This document shows, in pieces, positions 22,691 to 32,552 of a stretch of 64,000 bases of DNA. The stretch is taken from the NCBI GenBank assembly GCA_013423325.1, contig BLJB01000003.1, positions 248,001-312,000 of the forward strand, read 5' to 3'. Each line of letters begins with the position of its first letter. Within the stretch, counting starts at the first letter, position 1. The notes under the pieces are model-generated. The model ran no database searches and was not told where the DNA came from. It saw only the letters and a list, made by a program, of their open reading frames with translations. A program made the translations under genes and the position numbers. The stretch is from Usnea hakonensis. Taxonomy: Eukaryota > Ascomycota > Lecanoromycetes > Lecanorales > Parmeliaceae.

Positions 22691-23559
22691 CCAACGCCAA
22701 TAATCTGGCATTGGTGCTTCAGTACTGAACATGCAACAATTTCCAACACATCGTCTATCATAGGCCCTTCCCAATTGGTGAGCCTCCACTTTTCCAGAGA
22801 CGCTCTATATGGGATCCAAATTAGTCCAAGTATCAAACCCTACTGGGATGCGCAAAACAATGAAATTGATACGGAACACGAAGTAAGCGGAATGGCCATT
22901 CAGGTAAGCCGAATCAGACTTGATTCTATTACTCACGGCGTGACTATTCTTCACCAAGCCCAACTGTTAGAAGAGGGTATTCGCTGATTATGTGTGAAAG
23001 CTCGTGAGCTGTGTCTATCTCAGCCTACATTGCTAGAATTAGAGGCACCTATGAAGGATCGTCTCTTTCATAGACCTTAGTAATGTCTCATCAGACGTAC
23101 GACGTGCACTGCCAGCCCCTGCAAGAGTTGATCAAACCTGATTGTGAGATGATTATCTCCGTCGAACAAGCCGAGGAGCAATCTGTGGAATGAGATTCTT
23201 CGCGTTCTCAATCCGTCGACAGTGCTTTCTAGAAACTATATCCCTATATCATAACCGTCATGATAGCATCGATCCATTGTGCTCTACGTCGCTTCCTTCG
23301 AGAATATCTCTGGGCTGCTATCAATGTGACTGGTTTGCGACGGAAACAGCTTTCCTCTAACATTAAATAGTTTGGCTAGTGTGCAAGCGGGGCAGACTAC
23401 CTGTTCTATTCCGACACAGAATCAGGCCGCTTGAGTATGAACCAGAACACCTCTCTCCCTTATCTTCTAATTGGCTTCGCATTTTCAAGTTGATTAAAGG
23501 CCTCAACTGTCTCGCCATGTTCTGGGCCTGACAATTTTGTATAGGCTTCTACGACAAGC
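22691..23559 (+). other. gene remnants or intergenic
   Basis: No intact gene. Short open stretches with stops; probably continues the decay of NLR-related sequence, but I cannot name any part. Confidence 0.3.
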
Positions 23560-23796
23560 TCAAACAGGTGTATCGCATTCCCGATGGACCTTGCCTTGGT
23601 AGAGGAGTGCCAGATTATACCTCGTGTCTAAGGTCTGCTTATGTTCAGGAACCCAGGCCTTTTCGTATTCTGCCAATGCCCGCAGGTACGTGTCTTCGGC
23701 TTCTTCCGTCTTGTCTTGATCCTTGTACAGACTTCCTAGATTGTCGACCGTCATAAATGTCGATGTGTGCTCAGGACCCCAAGTTCGGTAATTCAC
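23560..23796 (-). pseudogene. TPR fragment (kinesin-light-chain-like repeats)
   Basis: About 75 residues hold nearly two tetratricopeptide repeats of the type found at the C-terminus of fungal NB-ARC proteins: LGSLYKDQDKTEEAEDTYLRAL, then NLALLYQGK, each with the Gly/Ala/Tyr spacing of a 42-residue TPR. The frame is lost on both sides and no P-loop is nearby on this strand. It is a relic of a second NLR in opposite orientation to 21345-22690, or part of the same locus after inversion. Confidence 0.65.
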
Positions 23797-24515
23797 GTAG
23801 ATCGGATGAGGCCAAGACTCGCTACAGAAAACGTGGAGAGCATGCCAGAATCGGGTCGGCCACGGCCGCTATGCACCTTTGGACCTCATTTTTGAACTCC
23901 GATCTACCAGATAACAGCATGCGATTTCTTAGGAAGCCAAAGGCAGTCGTTATTATTCCGACTACCACTACTGTTACCGTCATAGAAGAAGGAGAAAACG
24001 GTCAAAAGGCGCTCGAGGAAGCTATCGATACCGTGGAGCCGGTGGGAATTATTGATTAAAGTAAATTGGTCAAGGTCGGAAGATGAACAGTCGGAGCAAA
24101 ATAATCACCGGTTTCTGCGCACCTCTTGTAACTATGTACTCGTACGAGGCACACAAGGCGTTACGACTGCGGCAAACAGAAGTTGCCGCATACACATCTC
24201 TAACAGTAATGGCCCCCTCCCCAACTCGGAGTGGAGGGGCACGATCATTTATATTAGGACACGTTAATAGTTTTTGAGATCATCAACATCATCCCGTCTC
24301 ACCATCTCAATATGGAAATTGGGGTGTTTCGGAAGCCTTCACATACTGCTAGACACGAAGCTATTGAGACACCTTGCTCGTGAAGCCTCAGCATAACAGG
24401 ATCTCATCAATATATTGCTTAGATAACCTTGCGTAATTTAGTAGATCTGACGATACTATTCAAGTACTTTCCAAGACTGTTGTATGCCTCTTTAGCAAGT
24501 TACAAACAGGCTTGT
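23797..24515 (+). other. intergenic
   Basis: No supported gene. A 100-codon frame at 23757-24059 resembles nothing known. Confidence 0.35.
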
Positions 24516-25597
24516 TCAGTCCTCAGTATCCTCCTTGACTTTTTCAAACTCCTCAAGAAACCGCCGCCAATAATCGTCATTGAATTCAGATTTGTAAGCC
24601 TCGTCGGCAGATTCATCGCCCGGGAGCGCAGGTGCCGTCTTTACATCCTCCACGCTCATCTCGGCCACGTTTGCATCCCCCCGCGAGGCCCGCGCACTGA
24701 AGATGTTGAGTAGATTCACCTGGTTCGGCAGTACGTCCCTACCGTCCCCGACAGTAGAATATTTCACATTTAGTCGCTGCCACTGCGCCGCATAGACTTT
24801 GTTGCCCAATTTGCGCATTCCCGATCCCAATTGCCAGCTCGAGGTAGTTTTGCCCTTGAGTTGCGGCATGAGCTGCAACAGAGCCGTCATACCCGACGGG
24901 TCCGGAAGCGGCACGCTGACCGTGCCGCCGTAACTGGAGTCGCGCTGGGAGATGGACACAGTGTCCGCGTCCGTAAGGGCGATAAGTCCCGTCAGCAGCC
25001 AGATGTGAGGGTTTTGAAATGCCAATTTACGCTGGATCCTTAGTTTGAGCGAGATGGCGAGGATGGAGGAGAGCCACAGGCGGCCGGAGAAAGTCTTCAG
25101 AATAACCTCGTTTAGGAACTTTTGTGGCCTAGGTAGCAGTTCTCAGTCCCAGTCTTTCAGGGTTGCTCTAACTTGAATTGGCCGAAGAGGCGAGTAGTCC
25201 TGCATGACTTACTCGCGTATCTCAACTTTAGATCCTTCCTTGCCCACTACTAGAACCTTGTGCGACCAAGAGGGAGCCACATTTAGCATCGCAAGGTTCG
25301 CCAGGCCACCACCGATGTCGATACCTTTCCCGCTCGTATAGCACATCCACGCATCGGCAATGGCATCTGCAACAGTCCATGTTTGTAGTTGTTGGGTGCT
25401 GAAGGTCGTGGCATTTCAGTACTTGTGCTGCTTATGAGAGACGAGTGTATTGGGTGCACGCACTCTAGCTGTGGATGCCGATATGGTTCGCACTGCTTAG
25501 GGGACTTGAAGTCGAGAACCATGGCACCCAGGTTCAAAATTGAGGGATCAATACCGTCACTATAGAGGAAGTAGGTGGAGAGCTCCTCAGAGGCCAT
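24516..25597 (-). CDS. gasdermin-like pore-forming protein (RCD-1/HET-Q1 type)
   Basis: Three exons, complement(join(24516..25128,25213..25398,25464..25597)), give 310 residues; introns of 65 and 84 nt have GTGCGT and GTAAGT donors and close in phase. The start is the first ATG of exon 1. Residues about 1-40 carry a motif with Asp-Gly-Ile-Asp-Pro and Val-Leu-Asp-Phe; around 146-158 a hydrophobic beta strand (HIWLLTGLIAL) is followed by alternating polar/hydrophobic strands, as in the pore-forming fold of gasdermins. The last 46 residues are strongly acidic (16 Asp/Glu). Family knowledge: fungal gasdermin-like proteins are 230-310 residues and kill the cell by plasma-membrane pores after a short C-terminal segment is cut off by a protease. 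The divergent neighbour is a CHAT protease, which is the expected partner. The assignment rests on length, strand pattern, tail and context; a structure prediction would settle it. It is complete and appears functional. Confidence 0.68.
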
Positions 25598-26031
25598 GAC
25601 GCCACAAAACAAGGAGACGAGACAACAGAATGTGATGAGAATCAGATGTTCAGATGTATGCCATTAAGAGTGCTGAGTCGTGAGAGGAAGTAGTGAGTAC
25701 TGTACACTACAAGTAAGGTACTTTAGTTCTATCGGTTTTAATTCTCGGTAACCAGAACTTGGAATGACAGAGTTTTGCATGAAGCTTAAATTCTGAGGCC
25801 AATCAGAGCCTCTCATTTGGTTACATCTGGCGCTAAATCTCACTTTATTTCCAAAAAAGCCATTGTCGTCATTTGGAGGGGTTTGAACCATTCAAGAGGT
25901 AAACTCTTCTGCTCTATCATCAAGCCGATTTACATCTTTTTACCTCGTTGGATTAATTTGCTATTTTACTGCCCTGTCGACATGCGTTTGAATGTCGTTT
26001 ATACAACAGAATCATTTATAATCAGAAGCTC
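25598..26031 (+). promoter_or_regulatory. shared divergent promoter of the gasdermin-like and CHAT genes
   Basis: A 434-bp gap separates the two start codons, so both transcripts must start within it. I see no other gene. Co-regulation of pore-former and protease is inferred from the layout and not from a recognised binding site. Confidence 0.45.
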
Positions 26032-29000
26032 ATGGATTTCAGAGAAGTCTGCAGTTTTTTTGGAGGCTCCATATTCCCTGAAGAGCCACGATGTGACTAT
26101 CCCGATGTTGTGCACCGCCTGAACCAAGTCGAGGACTCCTTGAACTCTGCTGTTGGAACAGCAGCAACCGAAGGTCGAGCTGCTTTCCTTTTACTCCGTG
26201 TCGTATATCTCATTTTGACTGGCAAACACAAGAGAGCGCACGAGCTTATCAACGAGCTATCGCGGTACAGCATTACCCATGGGTTACCCGATAGATGGAG
26301 ATTCAGAGCTGGCGCTTATGCATTGCTCAACACGATACATATACTCTTCCCACCTTTGGGACGCTCTAATACTGTAGCACATGGACCTTCCTCTCTCTTA
26401 GTTGAAGACCTATTCTTCAGTCCACAAGCAGAGGAGTATCCCTTTAAGAACCTACTGATGCCAGGTGAGATCATGAGAAGTGCCTTAGGAATCCTTGACC
26501 AACTCGAGTTTGACCTATTCATATGCATGTATGTTGTGTCGAAGGCTATTCACGATATTCCAGCTTCAAGTATTGGTCGCCCCAGTTCCGTGGTTGCGCC
26601 GTCCGATACCCCTTCGAACGTCTCGATTACCATTGGTGCTCGTAATCTCCGGATCAGAGATGTTGCCGCCATCGCAGAGGTAGAAGAATTACCCATGGTG
26701 TCTCGGAGTATTGATCGCTTGTCCTTGGAATTGGATAGGGCGCGGAAATGGGTCTATTTTGCAAAGGACATGGACCAATTATACGAGCGATATAGCGCCT
26801 CTTCGGACGAAGTCGGTGAGGCATCTCTCTTGATGATGATTGGTGACAACATTGTATCGGATCCAAGAACGAGCCCACTTAGTTTGAACATGGTTCTTCA
26901 AGAACAGCATGATCCAAGCCCACTGCTGAGGACCTCCCAGCGACAGCAAGGGCCACTCCTATCAGAGTCATTTGCAGCAAAAGTTGGCCTCCCTACGAGG
27001 CCGTTCGAACCAAATATTCACGACTTGATCGACACACCCTTCAAAATACAAAAAGGCTTGATTCGGCAGGATACTGATCCTGTGCTTGCTTCTATTAGCC
27101 GAATCCACTCAGCGTTTGATCTGTATTCGCGAGCTGAACAGATCTACTTGGCCCATGGAATCTACAGAGGGGCGGCACTGGCCCAGCTGCGCAAAGTTTG
27201 CCTACTGCATATGCACACTCTACAGCCAGGATACACGTTTGGGGAAGTTGACACATTCCATAAGCCCATCGGGAAGTTATTTCACATCTTACACCATACT
27301 CTGCATCACTGTGGTGATCCCATGCTGGAAATGATTTGCAATGTTCACGTAGCAATCTGGAAAGCAAAGATGCAGGTCTGGGACCCTAGATTCTTGAAAA
27401 ATGGCTGGGCATGTGAAAACCTTGCATTTGTCTTGACGAGATCATTGGGTCTTCTTGCACAACAAATTGGCCACTACTATCGCTACACCTGCGGCTACTA
27501 CCGTTTTTCTGTCCGCTGTCTTCAATTGGCCCATTACATCTTTGCGCGTGTTGCCAGTTCCGACGAGGGTATAGATCCAGGACCTCTGAAAAGTTGCTTC
27601 TTCGATGCTGCAGAATCCCTTGTGGATACAATAATTTCCTCCGGGCATTTCAATGATGCTCAAGTTCAGGTGACCATTTTACAAGACATCCTGCCGGAGC
27701 TCTGTAGACACTATGAGCTAGCGGGAATGAGAATGCCTTTCAGAAAAATCGTTTGTAGGGATATGAAGCTACTTTTCCAGAAGCGAATGCTTCAACTACT
27801 TCAGACCACGTACACCAAAACGGCAGCCACATATGAGTTCCTGTCCAAGTCTTCACTGGATCAGCTCGTCGTCCAGATACTCGAATCTGTTGAGAGTAAG
27901 GAGGAAACAGATTGGGTTATTGGGCATGTTGATTACCTCGACTTTCTAGTTTCTAACAACACGCCAGATCCAGTTATACCGACAAGACTTGGTACTGGCG
28001 TTGATAAAACCCTGGACCTTGAATTTTTAGACCTTGGTGACTCTCAAGTGAAAGCTGACATGGCGTTCGAGCTCATTGAAAAGTGGAGTAAGCTCGAGAG
28101 CCCAGAAAATACAAAGATGACATGCATTGGCACTTTGACTTCACTAGTCTCTGGTTGTATAAGCTCTGCTGGAGAAGAAGAAACCAACGAGCTCCAAGCT
28201 TTTTTTGAAGACCGGATTCTCCTGAAACCTTTCTCAAAAGGCTGGAGGGCAGCTTTCTCTTGCTCCGAAACATGCCTCGAGCTTTGTGTCCGCGCGAAGC
28301 TTTGGACATTGGCGAAGACATGGCTGGAGAGATTGGAAAGCTTGTCTACTGGCTTTTCAACTGGGATTCATTGTCCGACTCGATTATGGCCCTGGCAGCG
28401 CCGTCTTTGGCTTGGGTTGATCCTTGAAGCGGAGGGAGATTACCATTCTGCTCTGCAGGCATACGCTGAGAGTTCGATCTTCGCGCTTGATGACTACCCA
28501 GTCGACAACAATATCGAAGGGCAGCGCTCACTTTTCAACATACCGGATATGGGAAGGATATCGACTTCCATTGCACGGATGTATCTTTTGCTCGGCGAGG
28601 CTCGCTCTGATGTTCCAGACATAGTTGGGATCTTCTCAGGAGAGTACAATCTGCTTTCACAATCAGACAAGAATGGATACGTGGAATTTTGTGCTCTCAT
28701 GATCCTTGAACGGCGTAAAGCACAACACCTATTCGAAATTCTTGCAATCAATGGTACCGATATGGCTGCTGACAAGAAGGCGAGATGGTTTCGTAAGTAC
28801 CGTGATCTGAAGCTCTACACTGAGCTTCGAAGTCTTGGCCCTTTACGAACTCTGAGTGAGGAGAAAGAATTTGATAGTCTACGTCCAGAATGCGGCAATC
28901 TCTTTTCCGAAGTCACTAGTGGCTCTGACTTGGTTGCGGCGGCACGGGAAACAAACCGAGGACTGAGTATGAAATCAATGCAGCAGGTTCTGCGTGGGAA

Positions 29001-30288
29001 TACTGTCGTTGTGTTTACATGCTTATCTGAGGACGGCCTTGGTCTTTTCTGTTTCGATGCGGCAAACATGTTGCATGCAACCTGGAACCCCAGCGCATCT
29101 CAGGCTTTCATTTCCCGCAAAGTAAAGACGTACCTGGGAATCATGAACGAGAAGAAGCTAGACGCAAAGTCAGAAGAATTATTCGCTATTAGTTATGCGC
29201 TCTCAGACGTGCTCGTCAAACCCATCGAGGCTTTTTTACGCAATTATGCGCACATAATCTTTGTACCATCAGGTGATATTGCTCAATTTCCGCTTAATTC
29301 ACTCATTCTCGACGAAGAATACATGGCGTTTACCAAACACATCTCCCAGATTCCAAGCATGGCATTTTGGCACCACCAATCCCAATCCGTCGAGGCCACA
29401 GAACTCAAGAGATTCACAGCCATCGCAAAGCCCGGCACCTTGGCGGAAGAGGTGCTCGAAGGCGGAGAAGTCCGCCTCCCAATGGGCGGAATCGAGGCTT
29501 TGATCGCATCCGAAATATTCGACCGATCACCAATGAATGCAGCCGAAATGACGCGGCAAGATTTCCGAGACGAGCTGCAAGAAAGTACCTTTATGCACAT
29601 TTGCACACACGGTTACTTCAGACCAGGGCGCCCCTCAAACTCCTATCTCTCGTTTAAAGAGCGCCTTCGCGTCCTTGACTTGATGGGCGTGAAAACCAAC
29701 GCCAAGGCTGTAATCTTTAGCGCATGCCTCAGCGGAACCGGGTGGGCTTACTCCAGCGACGACATTGCCGGCTTCTCCCATGCAGTGCTGGCCACTGGCG
29801 CCTGCGTCTTCGCCGGCTGTCTATGGCAGGTCAACGAACTGACCACCCTGCTTCACATGGTAATTTTTTATTCTGGCATCCGGCTCGTGCACCTCGGGCA
29901 GGGGAATTCGTTCGTCTTCCTAAAACTCTGGACCTGGGCAACCCGTCTTCTAGCAGGGCTCGACGTCACAAGCGCACGAAGACTACTGCGAGCGATTATT
30001 GACGTATGGGATAGAGCAGACTCAAGCGGGCGAGCTCCCGGGACGTTTGTTAAACGAGGTAGGAAGCGATTGCTCGATGCGATCGCTGACCTGAGCAATG
30101 ATGCTGGGGAGCCGATGATCGATTTTAGTCATCCGTATGTTTGGGCGCCGTTTAGCGTGCTCGGCTATACAGAGTTTTGCGTGCAGATTACAACGAATGA
30201 AGGGGCGGCGGAGCAAGGACATCGACATATTGAGCTCGATGGGCTTGGATTAGATGACTTGCTAAGAGTCATTTCCTCCTCCAACTGA
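26032..30288 (+). CDS. CHAT-domain (caspase/separase-like) protease with long helical N-terminus
   Basis: An uninterrupted frame of 1,418 residues. The last 330 residues form a CHAT domain: strand PSGDIAQFPLN, the catalytic His in HICTHGYF (His1193) and the catalytic Cys in FSACLSG (Cys1232), then a DDIAGFSHAVLATGA block and a closing SHPYVWAPFSVLGY. Both dyad residues are present. The first 1,050 residues are mostly helical (likely TPR-like or alpha-solenoid, as in separases), without a nucleotide-binding motif. Family knowledge: CHAT peptidases are clan CD cysteine proteases; bacterial examples cleave gasdermins and fungal ones are found beside gasdermin-like genes. A 42-nt stretch at 29860-29901 could be an in-frame intron or exonic, since either reading stays open. 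Upstream non-coding exons cannot be excluded. Confidence 0.82.
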   Translation: MDFREVCSFFGGSIFPEEPRCDYPDVVHRLNQVEDSLNSAVGTAATEGRAAFLLLRVVYLILTGKHKRAHELINELSRYSITHGLPDRWRFRAGAYALLNTIHILFPPLGRSNTVAHGPSSLLVEDLFFSPQAEEYPFKNLLMPGEIMRSALGILDQLEFDLFICMYVVSKAIHDIPASSIGRPSSVVAPSDTPSNVSITIGARNLRIRDVAAIAEVEELPMVSRSIDRLSLELDRARKWVYFAKDMDQLYERYSASSDEVGEASLLMMIGDNIVSDPRTSPLSLNMVLQEQHDPSPLLRTSQRQQGPLLSESFAAKVGLPTRPFEPNIHDLIDTPFKIQKGLIRQDTDPVLASISRIHSAFDLYSRAEQIYLAHGIYRGAALAQLRKVCLLHMHTLQPGYTFGEVDTFHKPIGKLFHILHHTLHHCGDPMLEMICNVHVAIWKAKMQVWDPRFLKNGWACENLAFVLTRSLGLLAQQIGHYYRYTCGYYRFSVRCLQLAHYIFARVASSDEGIDPGPLKSCFFDAAESLVDTIISSGHFNDAQVQVTILQDILPELCRHYELAGMRMPFRKIVCRDMKLLFQKRMLQLLQTTYTKTAATYEFLSKSSLDQLVVQILESVESKEETDWVIGHVDYLDFLVSNNTPDPVIPTRLGTGVDKTLDLEFLDLGDSQVKADMAFELIEKWSKLESPENTKMTCIGTLTSLVSGCISSAGEEETNELQAFFEDRILLKPFSKGWRAAFSCSETCLELCVRAKLWTLAKTWLERLESLSTGFSTGIHCPTRLWPWQRRLWLGLILEAEGDYHSALQAYAESSIFALDDYPVDNNIEGQRSLFNIPDMGRISTSIARMYLLLGEARSDVPDIVGIFSGEYNLLSQSDKNGYVEFCALMILERRKAQHLFEILAINGTDMAADKKARWFRKYRDLKLYTELRSLGPLRTLSEEKEFDSLRPECGNLFSEVTSGSDLVAAARETNRGLSMKSMQQVLRGNTVVVFTCLSEDGLGLFCFDAANMLHATWNPSASQAFISRKVKTYLGIMNEKKLDAKSEELFAISYALSDVLVKPIEAFLRNYAHIIFVPSGDIAQFPLNSLILDEEYMAFTKHISQIPSMAFWHHQSQSVEATELKRFTAIAKPGTLAEEVLEGGEVRLPMGGIEALIASEIFDRSPMNAAEMTRQDFRDELQESTFMHICTHGYFRPGRPSNSYLSFKERLRVLDLMGVKTNAKAVIFSACLSGTGWAYSSDDIAGFSHAVLATGACVFAGCLWQVNELTTLLHMVIFYSGIRLVHLGQGNSFVFLKLWTWATRLLAGLDVTSARRLLRAIIDVWDRADSSGRAPGTFVKRGRKRLLDAIADLSNDAGEPMIDFSHPYVWAPFSVLGYTEFCVQITTNEGAAEQGHRHIELDGLGLDDLLRVISSSN

Positions 30289-31030
30289 CTTTGGGCGAAA
30301 CGACATTTGGACTAGGGACCGGTAACACAACGATAATGCTGAAGGATAAAATGGCGACTTGGAAAAATTGAAAATCACTTGGTTCGCGAAATCGTGGTTA
30401 TCGACAGCCCGAATGACTCAGTCTTAGGTCACGGTGGGACTGGTGGTATTAGGTCCGTCCAGATTGATCCCACATGGTCATAGTGAGAGACTGTGGCCAC
30501 GGCGAGAGGTCATAGCATCGCGAGCCAGATGTATAGCGGTTCTAGCACCAGCAGATAACTCTTTCATTCAATTTTTGTCTCTTTCGAGGCCCTAAAAAAC
30601 GAGATATATATAACGTGAGATTCAAAAGGAAGATTTGTACACCTGATACAAATCAAAAAGGAATAAAATGAAAATACAGCGAGGGATGTGAAAAGGGTTT
30701 AAATAATCGTTCTGATATTTCGATCAATGACGCCCGATTCACGATCAACGTGACCGCCTTGCCGGGTTCGGTAATATATCAACACCGTTTCGATCATTAC
30801 TAGTCACCAGTCTTGAAGCTAGTAGTGTGGTGCTTGGCTCCTTCCGCGGAAGACTCCGAGTTCCAATATAATATATAAAATGCCGATCCTTAAAAAAACA
30901 ATCCCGCGTTTGACTTGATAAGCATTCAACCCTCACACTCACTCTCCACCACAAGATATACATACACCAACCATAATCACCTCCCCTACAGAAGACCCCT
31001 CCCCCCCCCCTCCCTCATCCCACCCCACCC
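30289..31030 (+). other. intergenic containing dispersed repeat copy 2
   Basis: No gene. Holds the second 103-bp repeat copy (30777-30879) and a C-rich tract at about 30998-31014 near the 3' end of the next gene. Confidence 0.5.
30777..30879 (+). repeat. 103-bp dispersed repeat, copy 2
   Basis: Same orientation and length as 20531-20633 and about 90% identical to it, including the CTTCCGCGGAAG palindrome. The two copies bracket the decayed NLR, the gasdermin-like gene and the CHAT protease gene. Confidence 0.85.
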
Positions 31031-32552
31031 CTACCCCTGCACAATATTCCCATCCTTATAACAATAATCATACGGACTCGCCCCCTGAAAAAACAAATAA
31101 TTCCCAATATAACTAAACGGCACATTAACGCACAAATCCCCATCCGGACACCCCTTACACCCATCAACCGCAAACCCGGGACTGAGCGGGCAATCCAGAA
31201 ACTCATACGTCGTCCCAATATGCGCCGGGTTCAAATCCCACGTGCAAACCTTGACGCTGCTGAGACAGCTCGCCGCGACGCCGGTGCTGGAAACGCTGAC
31301 GGAGGGATCCGTCGCGCCGCCCTGCACCTGGCACTGCGCCGCGCCGTTGAAGAGGAGGTCGGGCGTCGTCCAGTTCCCGAAAAAGGCCTGGAGATCGGGC
31401 GTCGGGTCCAGCGATGGGTTCTGGTTACTGGTCAGGGTGAAAGAGACGTCGATCGCCTGGTTGAAATAATACGCCCCGCAGAGCCCGTTCCCGTCATACC
31501 CCGTGCCGCACCCGGGCAATTTCCAGTTCGGATCAGAGCCATTGTTCACAATGGCGTTGACGTCGGTATCGATCGCGCGGCCAATGACCCATTTGTTGGC
31601 CGTGAGGCAGCGGGAAATGACGTAGGTGTTCAGAGCGAGGAGTAAGGCGTCGGATTGGGCGGGGATGGTGGGTAAGGGGGTGACGGAGAAGTTTCCGCTG
31701 GAGGTGAAGGCCAGGAAGGAGGTGGTGTCTTGCTGGATGGCGGCGAGGGCGGAGGAGACGTTGTGTTGGAGGTAGGACGTGACCGTCTCCATGGACTCGG
31801 AGATGTCGGAGAATTGGGCGAATTGGGAGTCGAGGGTGCCGAGGGGGAAGAGGTATTTGCCCACCGCGATGGCCTGCTGGGCGCCGTTGAGGACGGTGCC
31901 GATGAGGGGGCCGACGCTGGGAGCTAGGAAACTAAGTCCTATAGAAAGGGCAGTGAGGATATCGTTTAAGCCGCCGTTAGTAGGCTGTGGTGGATCCAGT
32001 AATGCAACGATAGCAGCCACATTATCCGTCGCGGACGAGCGCGCGTTGCCGACAGCGGTGTAGTAGGAATTGAAGAATTCCCAGAGGGAGTAGATGTTGT
32101 AGGCGACGTAGAAGTCTTCGACTGTGAATTTCTGGGATTGGAAGGTGGTCCAGGAGGGCGGGGGGCAGGTGGAGCTGGTGATGCCGATGCAGTCGTTGTC
32201 GCCGAGTTCTACGCCGCCGAGGAAGCACTGGGCGAAGGATTGGCCGGGGGTGCATTTGGCGCCGTTGGTGGAGGACCATTTGGTGACGTAGTCGGTGATG
32301 CCGAGTTGGGTCCAGCAGGCGGGGTTGATGGGGTTGGGACCTGTGTGTGGTCGGGTTGGGTTAGTAAGCCGTTGAGAGTGAGAGTGGTTGTGTCGGGGAA
32401 GGGAAAGAAGCAAGGGCATGGCGGCTGCTGTGTCAAGAATTGGCGAATAGGGATCACACACCGGCAGGGTTGCTGCAGTCAGCCTGGGCGTGCACAAGGA
32501 GCAGACATTGAAGGAGGGTCAAGCCCGTGGAGAAAAGTTTAGGATATCGCAT
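31031..32552 (-). CDS. secreted cysteine-rich protein of unknown function
   Basis: Two exons, complement(join(31031..32340,32462..32552)), give 466 residues; the 121-nt intron splits a Gly codon in phase. Exon 1 encodes a signal peptide (MRYPKLFSTGLTLLQ, then CLLLVHAQA) and was missed by a plain reading of the long exon. The mature protein has paired Cys at both ends and long helical stretches in the middle (residues about 100-290) with a Gly/Ala-rich hydrophobic segment (LSIGLSFLAPSVGPLIGTV). Potential N-glycosylation sites (NVS, NFS, NGS, NWT) agree with secretion. No catalytic signature is visible. It resembles uncharacterised extracellular fungal proteins annotated only as domains of unknown function. 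Confidence 0.72.

Noticed and set aside
23757..24059. 100-residue + strand frame near the TPR fragment
   Set aside because: Overlaps decayed sequence, has no recognisable domain and lacks a supported start or splice structure.
31225..31245. GGGTTCAAATCCC, resembling the T-arm of a tRNA
   Set aside because: It lies in the coding sequence of the secreted Cys-rich protein and I could find no acceptor, D- or anticodon arm around it.
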